Origin: Pseudogracilibacillus sp037071985
Lineage (GTDB): Bacteria > Bacillota > Bacilli > Bacillales > Amphibacillaceae
NCBI RefSeq assembly: GCF_037071985.1
Contig: NZ_JAXHDF010000006.1
Location: 124,001 to 188,000, forward strand
Direction of reading: 5' to 3'
Length of the DNA: 64,000 nt
Shown here: positions 61,662 through 64,000 of the stretch, one piece after another
Layout: each line of letters begins with the position of its first letter
How positions within the stretch are numbered: the first letter of the stretch is position 1
The notes under the pieces: model-generated
The model's database searches: none
The model's input: the letters and a program-made list of their open reading frames with translations, nothing else
What the model was told of the DNA's origin: nothing
Program-made: the position numbers and the translations under genes

Positions 61662-63359
61662 ATGATGAAAAATAATTTGAAATTTAAGAGTATTCGGTCA
61701 AAGATTCTATTTGGTTTTGGGTTAATAATTACTTTAGTACTCATTATGAATGTTTTAAACTACTTAGGTTTTAAAACAATTACGAAACAAAGTGAGGATA
61801 TTATTGATGAACAATTACCTATTTTAATTATCGAGGAACGGATACGGATTAATATAGAAGAAACAAGATCCTTGATCAGAGGTTATATCTTATACAAGGA
61901 TATTAAGATGAAAGACGAATTATATGCAAAGATAGAAGAAGGAAAAAAATTAGATCAAGAGCAATTGAAGTATTTTTCAGAAGAAGAACTGAAAGAGTAT
62001 CTGGATAAAAGGGAAGAGTGGGAAAAAACGTTACATGATTCAATTAGTGAATATGAAAATGGTAACTCTGAAAAAGCATTAGAAATCATGCATGATTCAG
62101 CGTCGCTATCTTCTGAAATTTCAAAAGAAATAAAAGAATGGGCGGAATCAAGTGAAGAAGACATTATATTACATGGGAAAAATATGATTGATGTCGCTAA
62201 ATCGACGAACATATTTATGGCAATTATATCATCGGCAGTAATCGTATTCGGAATGATTACTGCATACATTACTTCTAGATCTATCACAAGACCAATTACT
62301 GCAGTGATGCATCGAATGAATGAGATTGCTGAGGGAGATTTAAGTCGCGAACCATTAAAGACTAATGCTAAGGATGAAACAGCAAAACTGGTAACAGCAA
62401 CAAACACAATGAGCCAAAATACAAGAGAGCTATTAAACCGCATCAGAAAGGTTTCTGAAACGGTATCTAGTCAAAGTGAAGAGTTAACACAATCAGCAAA
62501 TGAAGTGAAAGCTGGTAGCGATCAAGTAGCCCTTACAATGGATGAATTAGCTTCTGGTGCTGAGGTTCAAGCAAACAGTGCAAGTGATTTGACAAATATG
62601 ATGGGTGAATTTTCAAATAAGGTAATTGTTGCTAATGAAAATGGAGAAACGATCAATGAAAATTCAGGTAAAGTATTGGAATTGACTGTTGAAGGAAGCA
62701 AACTTATGCATCAATCAACACTTCAAATGGAAAAAATCAATAATAGCTTAAAAGGTTCCATTACTCAAATGCAGAAATTAGATCAACAGTCACAAGAAAT
62801 TTCAAAATTGGTCGCAGTCATTAACGATATCGCTGACCAGACAAACTTATTAGCGTTAAACGCGGCTATTGAAGCTGCAAGAGCCGGAGAAAATGGTAAA
62901 GGGTTTGCTGTAGTTGCCGATGAAGTTAGAAAGCTAGCCGAACAAGTCGGTCATTCGATCAAAGATATTACAGAGATAGTATTAAGTATCCAAACTGGTT
63001 CTGCAAATGTTTCTGAGGCATTAAAAACAGGATTTACGGAAGTGGAACAAGGAACTATACAAATCGAAACAACAGAAAACACATTTAATGAAATTAATGA
63101 GAAAGTAAATGAAATGAGTATAAATATTAAACGCGTATCTCAAAATTTAAAGGAGATAGCGATGAATAATCAGGAAATGAGTGAATCGATTGAAGAGATT
63201 GCCTCTGTTTCTGAAGAAGCTGCTGCGGGAATAGAGCAAACTGCAGCGTCAACGCAGCAAGCGAGTGGTTCTATGGAAGAAGTGTCCGGAAGTGCAGGTC
63301 AGCTGGCGGAGTTAGCAGAAGAATTAAATTCTCTAGTTCATCAATTTAAATTATCATAA
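61662..63359 (+). CDS. Methyl-accepting chemotaxis protein
   Basis: A 565-residue transmembrane chemoreceptor. It has an N-terminal helix (about 12-34), an extracellular four-helix-bundle-type sensor (about 35-180, rich in Glu/Lys), a second helix (IFMAIISSAVIVFGMITAYI), HAMP (RSITRPITAVMHRMNEIAEG) and a long cytoplasmic coiled coil with the signalling tip VAVINDIADQTNLLALNAAI. It signals through CheA/CheW; the ligand is unknown. GGGAG precedes two adjacent ATG codons (61662, 61665), either of which could be used. Confidence 0.92.
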   Translation: MMKNNLKFKSIRSKILFGFGLIITLVLIMNVLNYLGFKTITKQSEDIIDEQLPILIIEERIRINIEETRSLIRGYILYKDIKMKDELYAKIEEGKKLDQEQLKYFSEEELKEYLDKREEWEKTLHDSISEYENGNSEKALEIMHDSASLSSEISKEIKEWAESSEEDIILHGKNMIDVAKSTNIFMAIISSAVIVFGMITAYITSRSITRPITAVMHRMNEIAEGDLSREPLKTNAKDETAKLVTATNTMSQNTRELLNRIRKVSETVSSQSEELTQSANEVKAGSDQVALTMDELASGAEVQANSASDLTNMMGEFSNKVIVANENGETINENSGKVLELTVEGSKLMHQSTLQMEKINNSLKGSITQMQKLDQQSQEISKLVAVINDIADQTNLLALNAAIEAARAGENGKGFAVVADEVRKLAEQVGHSIKDITEIVLSIQTGSANVSEALKTGFTEVEQGTIQIETTENTFNEINEKVNEMSINIKRVSQNLKEIAMNNQEMSESIEEIASVSEEAAAGIEQTAASTQQASGSMEEVSGSAGQLAELAEELNSLVHQFKLS

Positions 63360-63410
63360 ATTTGTAAGTTAGCCACCAGTTTTCATAGAGAGTTTCACAA
63401 CATAAAATAA

Positions 63411-63536
63411 GAGTTTTAAACACGTTGACTCACACTTCAGACGATTGCATTGGACAGGTAAAGCCTTTAAGGGATTCTTCAACTTGTCCTTTACTTGCAA
63501 TCGTCTTTGGTTTCGATCAACTCCATTAGTGTTTAA
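63411..63536. repeat. 126-base imperfect inverted repeat
   Basis: TTTTAAACAC-GTTGACTCACACTTC-AGACGATTGCA (from 63411) is repeated inverted as TGCAATCGTCT-TTGGTTTCGATCAACTC-CATTAGTGTTTAAA (to 63536), with inner GGACA-GGTAAAG / CTTGTCC-TTTAC pairing. The perfect 11-base core is 63439-63449 / 63496-63506. It could be the terminator of the chemoreceptor gene, a structured RNA, or a small MITE-like repeat; the long arms exceed those of an ordinary terminator. Confidence 0.5.
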
Positions 63537-63723
63537 AGAAGTTAGCGCTAATCTATGATATTCGTTATATCTTATAAAATTCACTTTACATTCCATCGTG
63601 TTTTTAGACGTTGGAATGTGTTTATTTTTCCATCAGTTTCATTTTAAATTGCCAAGTGTTAACGTGAAATTACGGAAGTTATAGGCTACTCTATTTTAAA
63701 CTCTACTTTTATTATTTACTCCA

Positions 63724-64000
63724 TTAATATGTCTTTGTCCTATCAAAGACAATCTGTCCCGCAACCACTGTTTTTACTGCTTGTGCTTGTAACATATCTT
63801 CTGTAGAACCAGCAAATAAATCACGATCAAAAATGGAGAAGTCTGCATCATATCCTTGTTTAATTAGCCCTCGAATATGTTCCTTCCCAATTGCTTGTGC
63901 GCTCCCAAGTGTGTACATTTGAATTGCTTCGAAACGAGAAACTTTTTGCTGTGGAACATAGCCATTATGTCTTTCGGATGGAGCTTTTCGTTCTACAGCA
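63724..64000 (-). CDS. Amidohydrolase, C-terminal part (runs off window)
   Basis: The 3' end of a gene that starts beyond the right edge. The visible 91 residues end with VSRFEAIQMYTLGSAQAIGK, KQGYDADFSIFDRDLFAG and VKTVVAGQIVFDRTKTY, the typical close of a YtcJ-type metal-dependent amidohydrolase (composite domain returning after the barrel). Catalytic residues lie outside the window, so the substrate cannot be judged. Confidence 0.8.
   Translation of the reverse strand, partial: AVERKAPSERHNGYVPQQKVSRFEAIQMYTLGSAQAIGKEHIRGLIKQGYDADFSIFDRDLFAGSTEDMLQAQAVKTVVAGQIVFDRTKTY

Noticed and set aside
1..64000. CRISPR arrays, tRNA/rRNA genes, intact insertion sequences
   Set aside because: No regularly spaced repeats, no cloverleaf-like or rRNA-like stretches and no intact transposase frames were seen.

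Overview
The window is a low-GC chromosomal segment from a Firmicute, most likely a Bacillaceae member. Support comes from strong AGGAGG-type ribosome binding sites, frequent TTG/GTG starts, hairpin-plus-T terminators, and characteristic Bacillus families: a MifM-like regulator before yidC2, a YfmR-type ABC-F ATPase, YkvI, an MhqO-type dioxygenase, YqcI/YcgG, DUF4064 and PxpABC. I see no rRNA, tRNA, CRISPR array or intact insertion sequence. The species cannot be named from sequence alone.

Layout. 0.4-4.3 kb: AraC-type regulator, DUF899 protein, alpha/beta hydrolase, then the C-terminal stump of a large serine recombinase that ends at a duplicated rlmCD 3' end (a probable attachment-site scar). 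4.3-7.1 kb: ureohydrolase and YkvI-type transporter divergent from an Lrp/AsnC regulator. 7.2-9.0 kb: a frameshifted GyrI-like pseudogene and a PadR/HAAS/membrane-protein operon with three operator-like palindromes. 9.2-13 kb: quinone-stress genes (MhqO-type dioxygenase behind an MhqR-like box; glutathionyl-hydroquinone reductase-like protein) flanking a MifM-yidC2 arrest-regulated unit. 13.9-17.4 kb: a heterodimeric ABC exporter. 17.6-23.9 kb: a metal(loid) region with chrA, arsR, arsB, an unknown 338-aa gene, and an ArsO-like monooxygenase plus DJ-1/PfpI pair behind a G-tract palindrome.

24-34 kb: YfmR, YqcI/YcgG, cupin, a PAS-GGDEF-EAL protein and RlmCD, followed by a decayed stretch (frameshifted membrane gene, heavily mutated HerA-type ATPase, YdeI-family protein). 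34-47 kb: accessory single genes: MerR regulator with a cytosolic serine hydrolase, methyltransferase, GrpB-family protein, four GNATs, nucleotidyltransferase, HAD phosphatase, a CNNM transporter with an odd start region, and a PbuE-like MFS pump behind a guanine-class purine riboswitch.

47-56 kb: a coherent catabolic locus. dctP-dctQ-dctM-pxpA runs left and pxpB-pxpC-accB-accC runs right from one shared control region, closed by an IclR regulator. It probably imports 5-oxoproline or a related carboxylate by TRAP transport and opens it with the PxpABC oxoprolinase. 56-64 kb: small membrane proteins, a luciferase-like oxidoreductase, DUF2332, a chemoreceptor and the C-terminal end of an amidohydrolase that runs off the window.

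The most interesting items are the MifM-like arrest peptide with its perfect SD-sequestering stem, the guanine-type aptamer wired as a probable ON switch in front of an efflux pump, the TRAP/PxpABC/biotin-carboxylase locus, and the recombinase/rlmCD attachment scar.
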